Below the pieces are notes generated by a model that had not been told where the DNA came from, ran no database searches, and saw nothing but the letters and a program-made list of their open reading frames with translations. Both the position numbers and the translations under genes were made by a program. From JBBDYD01 sp040901865 (GTDB taxonomy: Bacteria > Bacteroidota > Ignavibacteria > UBA10030), in contig JBBDYD010000191.1 of the NCBI GenBank assembly GCA_040901865.1, forward strand, positions 1 to 64,000: DNA of 64,000 nucleotides, read 5' to 3'. Positions 8,932-16,949 of the stretch are shown piece by piece (the stretch's first letter is position 1; each line of letters starts with the position of its first letter).

Positions 8932-10161
8932 ATGACTCAACCATGGATGTTTGCAGTATTCTTTATTGTCGTATGTTCGTTGTTCGGATTGACGCAATAT
9001 CGGCTCTTTCGGTTGTTTCGCGTCTGGATTGCGGCAGCATTTCACGAAGCCAGGCGCAGAGTTTGGCTTAAAGCAGGTCGGGCGGTTCTCCTCGGGTTCA
9101 ACATCCTTTTCGCACTTCAGTTCGTTCTTCGAATCAGCAGTGTTTACGATGCTCCCCTCGTCCAATCACTCTTCATCTATCCGAGCGGTTTATTCTTTGC
9201 AACAGTTGTATTGTCCTTCCTGATCGTTTCGATGACGGACATTGTGCGATTGCTGTTGCGCCTGGGCCGTCGATTGGCCGGGGCTCACCCGGTCACAAAG
9301 GAGGACACGGGAATCCCATTGGATGAAGAAAGAAGAAAATTCCTCATGCGCAGCGGACTTACAACAGTCGCCGCCCTTGGGTCGTTTCCAATCGTGGCAT
9401 CCCTGGCAACAGCACGGGACTACCAATTGAATCGAATCGAATTAAAACTTCAGGGATTTCCCTCAGAGCTCAATGGAATGACACTCGTGCAGATCAGTGA
9501 TATTCACTCCGGCATCTATATGACGGAAGAGAATATGAAGGAGATCATCGACCTGGCAAACAGTCTGCATCCAACCATCGTGATGGTAACCGGAGACTTT
9601 GTGGACTCTTCGGACTCTCAAATCGAACCGTTATCGAATGCACTAAAGGATCTCAAGGCAGAGCTTGCCGTGTACGGATGTTTGGGGAACCACGATCATT
9701 TTGCGACAGCCTCGCGCGTTACCGCTGCGGTTCAGGAGCGCGGTGTCGTGATGTTGAACAATTCGCACGAGAAGATGATTCTGAACAACCGGATGATCAC
9801 CGTTGTCGGAATCGATGATGCCGGACACGGAGCAGCGAATTTTGGGAGCTTTGACGAAGCGCTCAACGGTGTCGACCCGGAGTCCTTCAAAATTATGTTG
9901 ACACACAGGCCTGCCGCATGGGACGAATGCCGCACCCGCGGATTAAACCTCACACTTGCGGGCCATACACACGGGGGTCAGGTCGGGTTTCAAATCGGTC
10001 CGTTGAATCTCAATCCCGTGTACCTCGTCCACAAGTACGCCATGGGACTTTACGAGGAAGAAGAAAAATACCTTTACGTGAATGTCGGCGTCGGGATGGT
10101 GGGTGTTCCGATCCGCATGGTACGACCCGAGATCGCCGCGATCACGCTCATCTCTGCCTGA
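8932..10161 (+). CDS. membrane-anchored metallophosphoesterase (YkuE/YaeI-like)
   Basis: Calcineurin-like phosphoesterase. Residues 1-110 contain about three to four hydrophobic helices; a linker with ERRKFLMRSGL followed by a hydrophobic stretch (about 124-150) resembles a twin-arginine signal placed internally; the catalytic domain begins near residue 160. The metal-binding series is complete: DIHSG, GDFVDS, GNHDHF and the final GHTHGGQVG. Relatives include E. coli YaeI and B. subtilis YkuE, some of which act on lipid-linked phosphates such as UDP-diacylglucosamine or remain of unknown substrate. It is 65 nt downstream of rodA and could share its transcript. Substrate is undetermined. Confidence 0.85.
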   Translation: MTQPWMFAVFFIVVCSLFGLTQYRLFRLFRVWIAAAFHEARRRVWLKAGRAVLLGFNILFALQFVLRISSVYDAPLVQSLFIYPSGLFFATVVLSFLIVSMTDIVRLLLRLGRRLAGAHPVTKEDTGIPLDEERRKFLMRSGLTTVAALGSFPIVASLATARDYQLNRIELKLQGFPSELNGMTLVQISDIHSGIYMTEENMKEIIDLANSLHPTIVMVTGDFVDSSDSQIEPLSNALKDLKAELAVYGCLGNHDHFATASRVTAAVQERGVVMLNNSHEKMILNNRMITVVGIDDAGHGAANFGSFDEALNGVDPESFKIMLTHRPAAWDECRTRGLNLTLAGHTHGGQVGFQIGPLNLNPVYLVHKYAMGLYEEEEKYLYVNVGVGMVGVPIRMVRPEIAAITLISA

Positions 10162-10259
10162 CTTCGCCGCTCAAGACCATTTCGTTGAAAGTCAGCCGAC
10201 TTTTCTGTATCCTGCCTCTTCATTCTCTCACCGCAATTCCAACAATTCAGGATTAACCT

Positions 10260-11072
10260 GTGTCTGTCGATACTTTGTTTCTCGCCTTCGGCGGTATCGC
10301 TGCAGGGACGTTCGGAGCCCTGCTCGGACTTGGCGGCGGAGTGTTTTTGATTCCCTTCCTCGTGCTTGTCCTTCAAGTGCCCATGCATCAGGCGATTGCA
10401 ACCAGTATTGTGGCTGTTATTGCCACCTCAAGTACTGGGGCCGCAATGAATCTGGAACGGCACATGGTGAACATTCGTCTCGGAATGCTCCTGGAAACCA
10501 CAACAGTGGCGGGCGCAATCGCGGGAGGATTGACGGCCTCGATGCTCGATGCCGATGTCCTGACGAAGATCTTCGGGGTTCTCCTTATCGGAATTGCTGC
10601 GATGATGGCCCTGAGCGGAAAAATGTCCGCCATGGTCCCGGCAACTGGCGGGAAGAAAGAGGTCTTGGCAGGAGAATACCACGATGATGCCACTCATGCA
10701 AACGTTCTGTACTCCGTGAGAAACGTGGGACCCACAATGGTTATTTCCCTGCTCGCGGGTAATGTTTCGGGACTCCTCGGTTTGGGCGGTGGGATCTTCA
10801 AGGTTCCTGCTATGCATTTACTCTCGGGAATCCCCCTTAAAGCGGCCACAGCAACCAGTAACTTTATGATTGGGGTAACCGCAGCAGCGGGAGCGTTTAT
10901 CTATTTTGCGGAAGGCCATCTTGATCCGCATATTGCAGCGCCCACGGCCTTGGGGGTGCTCCTGGGTTCATTTTTCGGAATTCGCCTGGGGAGGATCATG
11001 AAAGCCAGCATCCTCAAGTGGGTTTTCATTGTTGTGCTCATTGCTGCATCCATTCAACTAATAGCCCGTTGA
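10260..11072 (+). CDS. TauE/SafE (TSUP/DUF81) family permease
   Basis: Polytopic inner-membrane protein of 270 residues with about eight helices in two pseudo-symmetric halves; each half opens with the same motif, GLGGGVFLIP near residue 23 and GLGGGIFKVP near 177, as expected of the sulfite/sulfonate exporter-importer family. Substrates in the family include sulfite, sulfoacetate, taurine and related organosulfur compounds. The start is GTG. A cytoplasmic loop lies between the halves (about 120-150). The stop codon overlaps the ATG of the next gene, and two more coupled genes follow, suggesting a dedicated transport unit. Confidence 0.85.
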   Translation: MSVDTLFLAFGGIAAGTFGALLGLGGGVFLIPFLVLVLQVPMHQAIATSIVAVIATSSTGAAMNLERHMVNIRLGMLLETTTVAGAIAGGLTASMLDADVLTKIFGVLLIGIAAMMALSGKMSAMVPATGGKKEVLAGEYHDDATHANVLYSVRNVGPTMVISLLAGNVSGLLGLGGGIFKVPAMHLLSGIPLKAATATSNFMIGVTAAAGAFIYFAEGHLDPHIAAPTALGVLLGSFFGIRLGRIMKASILKWVFIVVLIAASIQLIAR

Positions 11073-11428
11073 TGACCAGCCAAAAACAGAATCACGACCG
11101 CTGGATAGCGTGGACTCTCAAAATCGGAATGTGGCTGAGTGCCTGCTTACTGCTTACGGGTGTAACGCTTTCATATGCCACTCCGGCGGAAACGTCGCCG
11201 GGAAACCTCTTGAATATGGCCGAGTTTCTCACGTCGATGATGCGGTCGCAACTTCCGCTTGGTGAAGCGTTCTTGTATGCTGGAATTATGACGCTGATGT
11301 TTACGCCTGTACTCCGCGTAGGGGCAGCAGTCATTACATTCATAGCGGAGCGTGATTGGAGATTCGTCGGTGTTTCAGTTGCTGTATTTGTGGTCCTGCT
11401 TCTCGAAGTCATCCTCTCCTTGCAATGA
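11072..11428 (+). CDS. DUF1634 family small membrane protein
   Basis: A 118-residue protein with three predicted membrane helices (about 16-38, 68-90 and 94-117). The WLSACLLLTGVTLSY segment and the central FLYAGIMTLMFTPVLRV match the DUF1634 pattern; members are frequently found next to TauE/SafE permeases, as here. The ATG overlaps the permease stop (TGATG), and its own stop overlaps the next start (ATGA). It may be an accessory subunit of the permease; function is not established. Confidence 0.8.
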   Translation: MTSQKQNHDRWIAWTLKIGMWLSACLLLTGVTLSYATPAETSPGNLLNMAEFLTSMMRSQLPLGEAFLYAGIMTLMFTPVLRVGAAVITFIAERDWRFVGVSVAVFVVLLLEVILSLQ

Positions 11429-12006
11429 CCATCATCCATTCGTTCAAGATCCTGTTTCTCATTGTGCTTTCTTCGGGAGGCATGGTGTCGTTCGCCTCCT
11501 CCCAGGCTCTTGACTGGTCTGAAACCACATTTTCCCTCACTGCCCAATGGATTAGTCCTCAAAAAGATTTCGGTACCTATTGGAACAACGGCCCGGCTGT
11601 GGGGGCTTATGCGGGGATTCCGCTGAACCATCCCATTTCGATTACCGCCCTCGCCATTGTTTCGTGGCACTCACCCGCCGAAACATCACGCAAAGCAAAA
11701 ATCCCGCAGGTATTGCTCTTCCAACTCGGCGGCGGATTTGCCCTGAGCCAGAACCTCTCCGAAAGTCTGGATGTTTCCTTTGCCGTCCTTCTTGTGAATA
11801 ACGCATTCATTATGACCGGCCCTGCTGTTCGGCCGGGATTCGAAAATGCTGTTGAATCGGAATTCGGCATCTCCTTCGAGTGGACTCTGACAATGAAACC
11901 GGAATCGACTCCGCCACTATCCTTTCTCGCCTCCTATCAGCCGATTTTCGTTGGCCTTGATCCCGTGGCAATTATTTCCATAGGTCTCGCCGTGGGGCTT
12001 GAGTAA
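11425..12006 (+). CDS. small exported protein, probable outer-membrane barrel, unknown function
   Basis: Not recognised. The ATGA start gives a 193-residue protein with a signal peptide (about residues 1-27, ending near FASSQA). The mature part has alternating aromatic/hydrophobic segments (ETTFSLTAQWI, LLFQLGGGFALS, FGISFEWTL, AVGLE at the end) typical of an 8-stranded barrel or beta-rich periplasmic protein. It lies between the DUF1634 gene and a TonB-dependent receptor gene (4 nt downstream), which suggests a role in the same transport process. Confidence 0.6.
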   Translation: MTIIHSFKILFLIVLSSGGMVSFASSQALDWSETTFSLTAQWISPQKDFGTYWNNGPAVGAYAGIPLNHPISITALAIVSWHSPAETSRKAKIPQVLLFQLGGGFALSQNLSESLDVSFAVLLVNNAFIMTGPAVRPGFENAVESEFGISFEWTLTMKPESTPPLSFLASYQPIFVGLDPVAIISIGLAVGLE

Positions 12007-12009
12007 TTC

Positions 12010-13923
12010 ATGACATTCCGCCCAATCATCTTTGCCGTTTTGATTGTCGCCTACGGTGAAGCCCGCGCTCAAACATCGGCCTTGGAACAACGCACGACAG
12101 ATTACCTACGACAGTCTTCTTCGGCAGTTCTTCTGTCAGCAACACGCTATGTCCCGGTGATGCTCGGAAGAGGATACGGCACTTGGTCTTCCCCGGCCGG
12201 AAGAACTGTCATTGACGGAATGCCATTCGACGCCTTTCCTCTGAACCTCTCTTCTCCGGATTACGCGCCATTCGATTTGATCCTGGCGGATACCATTGAA
12301 ATTTCTCAACACCCCTCCTTGACAGAAACGGGAAGTTTTCCGGGAGGAATGATTACCCTCAAGCGATCTGAAATTCCCGACTCCCTTGTCATTGCCGGAA
12401 GGCTCTACGGAGGAAGCGAAACCGGTGATGTTATTTTGCAGGAATACACCAGGGATAACCTTCCCTTCTTTAATAGAAACAAGATTGGCTTCTCCGGCGC
12501 TGCCGTTATTTCCGATCGTATCGATCGTTTTGCCTACAGAATCATGGGAGGCGGGTTTTCGTATTTCTCGGTCGGTTATGCCGACAGGGATCGTATTCTC
12601 ATTCCTTACATCGATTTGCCGACATTCTCAGAGCCGAACCGCAATTATGTCGGATCGTTGGAACTGGAATTCGGCAGAAACTTCTCCGTCGCCGCAGGGG
12701 TCAATGTGTTCGAGGCCTGGGAACAAGCTCCTTTTTTGCCAACATTTGCTTTCTTTTCCGGTGCCCTTGGTTCGGTGCGGGTTTTCGCCCGGGAGCTGAT
12801 CCCCTCTGTCGACCTCTTCGCCCGCCGTGACGCTGTATCAGTCACGATGCGTAGTCAACTCGGCACTGATGGCGGACAGTATGAAAGCTCGGTTGCATCC
12901 CTCAACCCGATCGTCCGGCTGGTATCCGGCGAGAACCTAAAGATCAGTCTCCCCTTTGAGATTACAGCCCATGCTGTTGATGTTCACGACCAGAACAGAC
13001 AATTGTTCGATCGTGACATTGATCGGACCACGTGGTCCCTTGGACTCTCTGCCGATCTCGAATATTCCGCATGGCAGGGAACAGCGCAAGCCCGGTATGA
13101 AAAAGGCCTGAACGGATCGTTCCTGCGATCAGGCGATGTGAAGATTCGGATGAAACCGGGCGTTTCCGGGAATCTTGAACTTCATCTCAGCAGCGTCGAG
13201 CGGGCGCCTTCATTGTTGGAGATGTACGGAACTTTCTCAACATGGCGGTTCCGCCCGGCGCTGGCAGGCAATGACACGTTCAGAGTGAGAGGGACCTCTT
13301 CTCTGAAGCCCTCACGATCTTCCGGCGTTGAACTGCGCTTTGAACACAAAGGGTCTGTTGAATTCGGTGTAACGGCATTCTATTCGACAGCGGACAACCT
13401 CATCACCCGGCGGCCGCTTTCGATTATTCGCTCGGCATTTCCGGGGGATCTGGTTTTTTCCGGACAGTACGAGAATGTTCAGCGAAGGGTGTTTGGTGGA
13501 GTGGAAATCATGACATATTTAAACTTGTTCCCGGGAGTTCTCACCGAGGTTCGATACACGTACACGGAGAACCTCAGAGCGTCGGAAATCCCGCGCCATG
13601 AGGTACTACTCAAGAACACGTATCGGCTGGCAACACACACCACCGCTCAAGTATCGTTGAGAGGCACTGCAAAGACTGTCTGGCCGGAGTTTGCGGTTGA
13701 TCCGGCACAGGACGACAAGGACGGGATCGGATCAAACGGAGTTGTAACGGAACATTGGTCTGTCGACTGCTCCGTCGTTCAAAATCTCGGAGGGATCTTG
13801 TTTGGCAGGGATATAAGCGCGCGAGTCGAACTGCAGAACATTCTCAATCGCACCTTCCGTACAATGCCCATCGGCGTGACGTACGATTTTGCAGTGATTG
13901 GGTATCTCTCCGTCCGGTTGTAA
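12010..13923 (+). CDS. TonB-dependent receptor-like outer-membrane protein
   Basis: A 637-residue outer-membrane protein. A signal peptide (1-21, ending GEARAQ) is followed by a short plug domain (about 35-125) with VIDGMPFDAFP, DLILADTIEIS and PGGMITLKR, then a beta-barrel whose features include SLKPSRSSGVELRFEHKG and the terminal NILNRTF and aromatic-rich strands ending in SVRL, typical of TonB-dependent receptors. The plug is shorter and more divergent than in siderophore receptors and I see no clear TonB box or carboxypeptidase-like extension. It is the last gene of the overlapping permease unit, so its substrate may be handed to that permease. Confidence 0.78.
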   Translation: MTFRPIIFAVLIVAYGEARAQTSALEQRTTDYLRQSSSAVLLSATRYVPVMLGRGYGTWSSPAGRTVIDGMPFDAFPLNLSSPDYAPFDLILADTIEISQHPSLTETGSFPGGMITLKRSEIPDSLVIAGRLYGGSETGDVILQEYTRDNLPFFNRNKIGFSGAAVISDRIDRFAYRIMGGGFSYFSVGYADRDRILIPYIDLPTFSEPNRNYVGSLELEFGRNFSVAAGVNVFEAWEQAPFLPTFAFFSGALGSVRVFARELIPSVDLFARRDAVSVTMRSQLGTDGGQYESSVASLNPIVRLVSGENLKISLPFEITAHAVDVHDQNRQLFDRDIDRTTWSLGLSADLEYSAWQGTAQARYEKGLNGSFLRSGDVKIRMKPGVSGNLELHLSSVERAPSLLEMYGTFSTWRFRPALAGNDTFRVRGTSSLKPSRSSGVELRFEHKGSVEFGVTAFYSTADNLITRRPLSIIRSAFPGDLVFSGQYENVQRRVFGGVEIMTYLNLFPGVLTEVRYTYTENLRASEIPRHEVLLKNTYRLATHTTAQVSLRGTAKTVWPEFAVDPAQDDKDGIGSNGVVTEHWSVDCSVVQNLGGILFGRDISARVELQNILNRTFRTMPIGVTYDFAVIGYLSVRL

Positions 13924-13989
13924 TGTCGCGTCGTGGAGAGGTTTATCGGGAAAATTTAGTACATTCACGAACATTCTTTTTGGAGGTAT

Positions 13990-14526
13990 ATGATTCTTTC
14001 CGACAGCCAAATTCTCCGTGAAATGGACAAGGGGAGCATCGTCGTCCGGCCATATAACCGGAAGTTCCTTGGATCCAACAGCTACGACGTCCACCTGGGA
14101 GTGTGGCTGGCGATGTACAACGAAGAAATCCTCGATTGCAGAAGGCACAACGACATCCATTATTTCAAGATTCCGAAAGAGGGACTGATCCTTGTTCCCA
14201 GCAAGCTCTATCTCGGAGTAACAGAAGAGTACACCGAAACACACAAACATGTGCCGTTCCTCGAGGGGAAAAGCAGTATCGGCCGGCTGGGAATCGATAT
14301 TCACGCCACCGCGGGTAAGGGAGATGTCGGATTCTGCAACACCTGGACTCTTGAGATTTCCGTGCGTCAACCCGTCCGGATTTATGCAGGAATGCCCATC
14401 GGACAGCTGATTTACTTTGAAATTTCGGGAGAGGTCGAGATTCCGTACTCCCGGAAGAAGGGCGCCAAGTATAACAAACGCAGTGTCAAGCCGGTGGAAT
14501 CGATGATGTGGAAGAATTTCAAATGA
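13990..14526 (+). CDS. dcd: dCTP deaminase
   Basis: Deaminates dCTP to dUTP for thymidylate synthesis. The 178-residue protein starts MILSDSQILREM after a good ribosome site (TGGAGG). Family features: SYDVHLG, EGKSSIGRLG, the glutamate in TWTLEI and the C-terminal GQLIYFEI and YSRKKGAKY. It is the shorter, two-step type as far as can be told; whether it also cleaves dUTP cannot be read from sequence. pyrF follows 19 nt later, so two pyrimidine genes are adjacent. Confidence 0.93.
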   Translation: MILSDSQILREMDKGSIVVRPYNRKFLGSNSYDVHLGVWLAMYNEEILDCRRHNDIHYFKIPKEGLILVPSKLYLGVTEEYTETHKHVPFLEGKSSIGRLGIDIHATAGKGDVGFCNTWTLEISVRQPVRIYAGMPIGQLIYFEISGEVEIPYSRKKGAKYNKRSVKPVESMMWKNFK

Positions 14527-14545
14527 CCGGGATTGAAACACGATC

Positions 14546-15370
14546 ATGAGTTTTGTGGAATCGTTGCGGAAGATCCAGGAAGACCAAAATTCGCTTCTCT
14601 GCATAGGCCTGGATAGCGATCCCGACCTCCTTCCGCCCCATCTGGGTAGAACACCCGAATCAGTTCTGGAATTCAACAAGAAGGTAATCGAGGCGACAAA
14701 AGATCTCGTCTGCAGCTACAAACTTAACCTGGCGTTTTATGAGGCCCTTGGATCCGAAGGTTGGAAAATCCTCCAGAGCACAATCTCCCTCATTCCCGAG
14801 ACGCTCCTTGTAATCGGGGATGCGAAGCGGGGCGATATTGGTAACACCGCTGACAGGTATGCATCGGCCCTTCTGGCAGATTTGAAATTTGGCGCAGTGA
14901 CGGTGAATCCTTACATGGGATTCGACTCGGTTGAACCGTTTCTGAAGTACCGTGAACGGGGGGTTTTCCTGCTCGCACTAACTTCCAATCCGGGGTCAAA
15001 GGACTTTCAACGGCTCAAGATCGGTCAAACGCCGCTGTATGAAAAGATTGTCAGCGCGGCAAAGAAATGGAACAGTAACGATAATCTTGGATTCGTTGTC
15101 GGAGCGACTCATCCAAGGGAATTGAAGAAAATCCGTTCAATGGTTCCGACCCTGCCACTTCTCATTCCAGGGATTGGTAAGCAGGGAGGCGACCTCCGCT
15201 CGGTCGTACGCTACGGATGCGATCGAAAGGGCCTAACGGCCGTTATCAATGTGGGGCGTTCAATTATCTATTCTTCTCGTGATCCGGATTTTACAACTAC
15301 TGTACGGAAGGAAGCAATGGCGGTCCGGGACGAGATTCGAATGTATCAGGCTGAATTTTTTGGGGGATAA
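14546..15370 (+). CDS. pyrF: orotidine-5'-phosphate decarboxylase, type 2
   Basis: Final step of UMP synthesis. The 274-residue length and motifs fit the longer PyrF subfamily: CIGLDSDPDLLP, YKLNLAFYE (substrate lysine), the catalytic GDAKRGDIGNTADRYA and VNPYMGFDSVEPF, with the phosphate-binding GIGKQGGD and NVGRSIIYS near the C-terminus. It follows dcd closely and probably shares its transcript. Confidence 0.95.
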   Translation: MSFVESLRKIQEDQNSLLCIGLDSDPDLLPPHLGRTPESVLEFNKKVIEATKDLVCSYKLNLAFYEALGSEGWKILQSTISLIPETLLVIGDAKRGDIGNTADRYASALLADLKFGAVTVNPYMGFDSVEPFLKYRERGVFLLALTSNPGSKDFQRLKIGQTPLYEKIVSAAKKWNSNDNLGFVVGATHPRELKKIRSMVPTLPLLIPGIGKQGGDLRSVVRYGCDRKGLTAVINVGRSIIYSSRDPDFTTTVRKEAMAVRDEIRMYQAEFFGG

Positions 15371-15377
15371 GCAGAAT

Positions 15378-15457
15378 CTAAGCTTCTCATCTGCGATATC
15401 CGCTCCATCTGTGAAATCTGAAATCTGCGTCTAAATCCGTAAAATCTGCGAAAATCA
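15378..15457. repeat. degenerate ATCTGCG/ATCTGTG oligonucleotide repeats
   Basis: The 99-nt gap after pyrF is built from variants of an 8-12 base unit (ATCTGCGA, ATCTGTGAA, AATCTGCG, AATCTGCGAAA) in loose tandem. It looks like one of several degenerate short-unit repeats in this window's gaps. It reaches up to the G-run in front of the DUF2851 gene. Confidence 0.55.
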
Positions 15458-15469
15458 CCCGGGGGGTGT

Positions 15470-16939
15470 ATCATCCGCGAATCATTTCTCCATCTCATTT
15501 GGCAGCAGCAACACTTCCGTTCCGCTGATCTTGTTACATCAGACGGAACACCAATTGGAGTGTTTGAGCCCGGAACGCCGAACGAAGACGGCGGACCGGA
15601 TTTTCGTAATGCGAGAATCCGAATCGGCCCCACCGTTTTTGTTGGTGATGTCGAGATTCACAGGGGTGTTGCAGAATGGCTCCAGCACGGTCATCAATCA
15701 GATCCCGCTTACAACGGCGTCATCCTCCATGTAGTGTTTGACGGCAGTCCCCTGCAGTTCCCAACGGTTGTGCAGAGCGGCAGAACGGTGCCTGTTCTGA
15801 TTCTGAGGAGGTTCCTTTCTGAGTCCTTTGAACGGCTTGAGACCTTGGCCGCGGAAGACGCTGAGCATTCTCATGGAACAGTCCTCAAATGCGCAGAACG
15901 GAATTCAAACATTGGCAGCGATGTTCTGAAACAGTGGATTGGGAAACTGGCCCGGGAGCGATTGGAGCTGAAAGTGCGACGGTTTGAAGAGCGTTTGCGC
16001 GAGCTGGCGCATCAAAAACTTCATGTTGCCGAACAAAACCGTTCCTACGGCGCCCACGAACCTGAAAGTATTCCTGACACGTTTTCCGGGTTAACACAAC
16101 ATCAATTATCCGACAGAGGGCTCTGGGACCAGCTCCTCTACGAAGGAATCATGGATGGTCTGGGCTATTCGAAGAATCGCGAGCCGTTTGTGAAGCTTGC
16201 TCGGAACGTTTCTTTGAAGATCGTGCAATCGCTGAATCCGTCCAATGATTGCCTGGTATCAGAGGCGCTTCTCCTCGGTGTTGCAGGGCTTTTGCCGCAG
16301 GTCAGGATTCTTCGCGAAAACTCATCCCGTGACTATGTACGCGTTTTGCGCCGTCACTGGCGTTCGATCAGAAAAGCAGTTTCATGCGAACGGTTGCATG
16401 AGGCCGAATGGCAATTTTTTCCCACGCGTCCCGGTAATTTTCCCACCGTCCGTATTGCCGCGGCTTCGGTCATGGTTCAGAAAATTCTATCCGGAGACCT
16501 ATTCCGAACGATCATTCAAATCGTCAAATCATCCGCGCCTCAATGCCTTTCTCATCTCATTGAGACTTTTTCCGTTAGGCCCGGAGACTTTTGGAAATCG
16601 CACTATCATTTCGATGCACCTTCCGGAAAGCCGCTCAATCCTCTCGGGCGCTCACGTGCGTCCGATATCGTCGCCAACACCTATCTTCCGCTTTCACTGT
16701 TATATTCACGCATATTTCACGATCCGCTCGCGCGAAAGAACACCCTGGATCTCTACGAGGCGTTTCCGCCGCTTTCCTCCAACCTCGTTCTTCGGCGAAT
16801 GGAACAACAACTCCTCCGGGCAAAACTCAATCTTTCGTCAATGCGCTTACAACAGGGGGCCATCCAACTGTGGCGTTCCTATTGCAGTGAGGGGCGCTGT
16901 TCAGAGTGCGATGTAGGAAAAATAGTTTTCAAGGCGTAA
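15470..16939 (+). CDS. DUF2851 family protein, probable non-canonical start
   Basis: Conserved protein of unknown function typical of Bacteroidota and relatives. Homology-like sequence extends upstream of the first GTG (15560): the frame reads ESFLHLIWQQQHF, SDGTPIG, then EPGTPNEDGGPDF, NARIRIG and VGDVEIH, the usual N-terminus of this family. This frame is open back to a stop at 15440 but has no ATG, GTG or TTG. The likely start is ATC at 15470 (or 15473), five to ten bases after a GGGGGG run that could act as a ribosome site; CTG at 15446 is another option. About 489 residues. A small Cys pair (CSECDVG) lies at the C-terminus. fpg-like and rsgA genes follow. Confidence 0.75.
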   Translation: MIRESFLHLIWQQQHFRSADLVTSDGTPIGVFEPGTPNEDGGPDFRNARIRIGPTVFVGDVEIHRGVAEWLQHGHQSDPAYNGVILHVVFDGSPLQFPTVVQSGRTVPVLILRRFLSESFERLETLAAEDAEHSHGTVLKCAERNSNIGSDVLKQWIGKLARERLELKVRRFEERLRELAHQKLHVAEQNRSYGAHEPESIPDTFSGLTQHQLSDRGLWDQLLYEGIMDGLGYSKNREPFVKLARNVSLKIVQSLNPSNDCLVSEALLLGVAGLLPQVRILRENSSRDYVRVLRRHWRSIRKAVSCERLHEAEWQFFPTRPGNFPTVRIAAASVMVQKILSGDLFRTIIQIVKSSAPQCLSHLIETFSVRPGDFWKSHYHFDAPSGKPLNPLGRSRASDIVANTYLPLSLLYSRIFHDPLARKNTLDLYEAFPPLSSNLVLRRMEQQLLRAKLNLSSMRLQQGAIQLWRSYCSEGRCSECDVGKIVFKA

Positions 16940-16949
16940 ATTACGCCCT

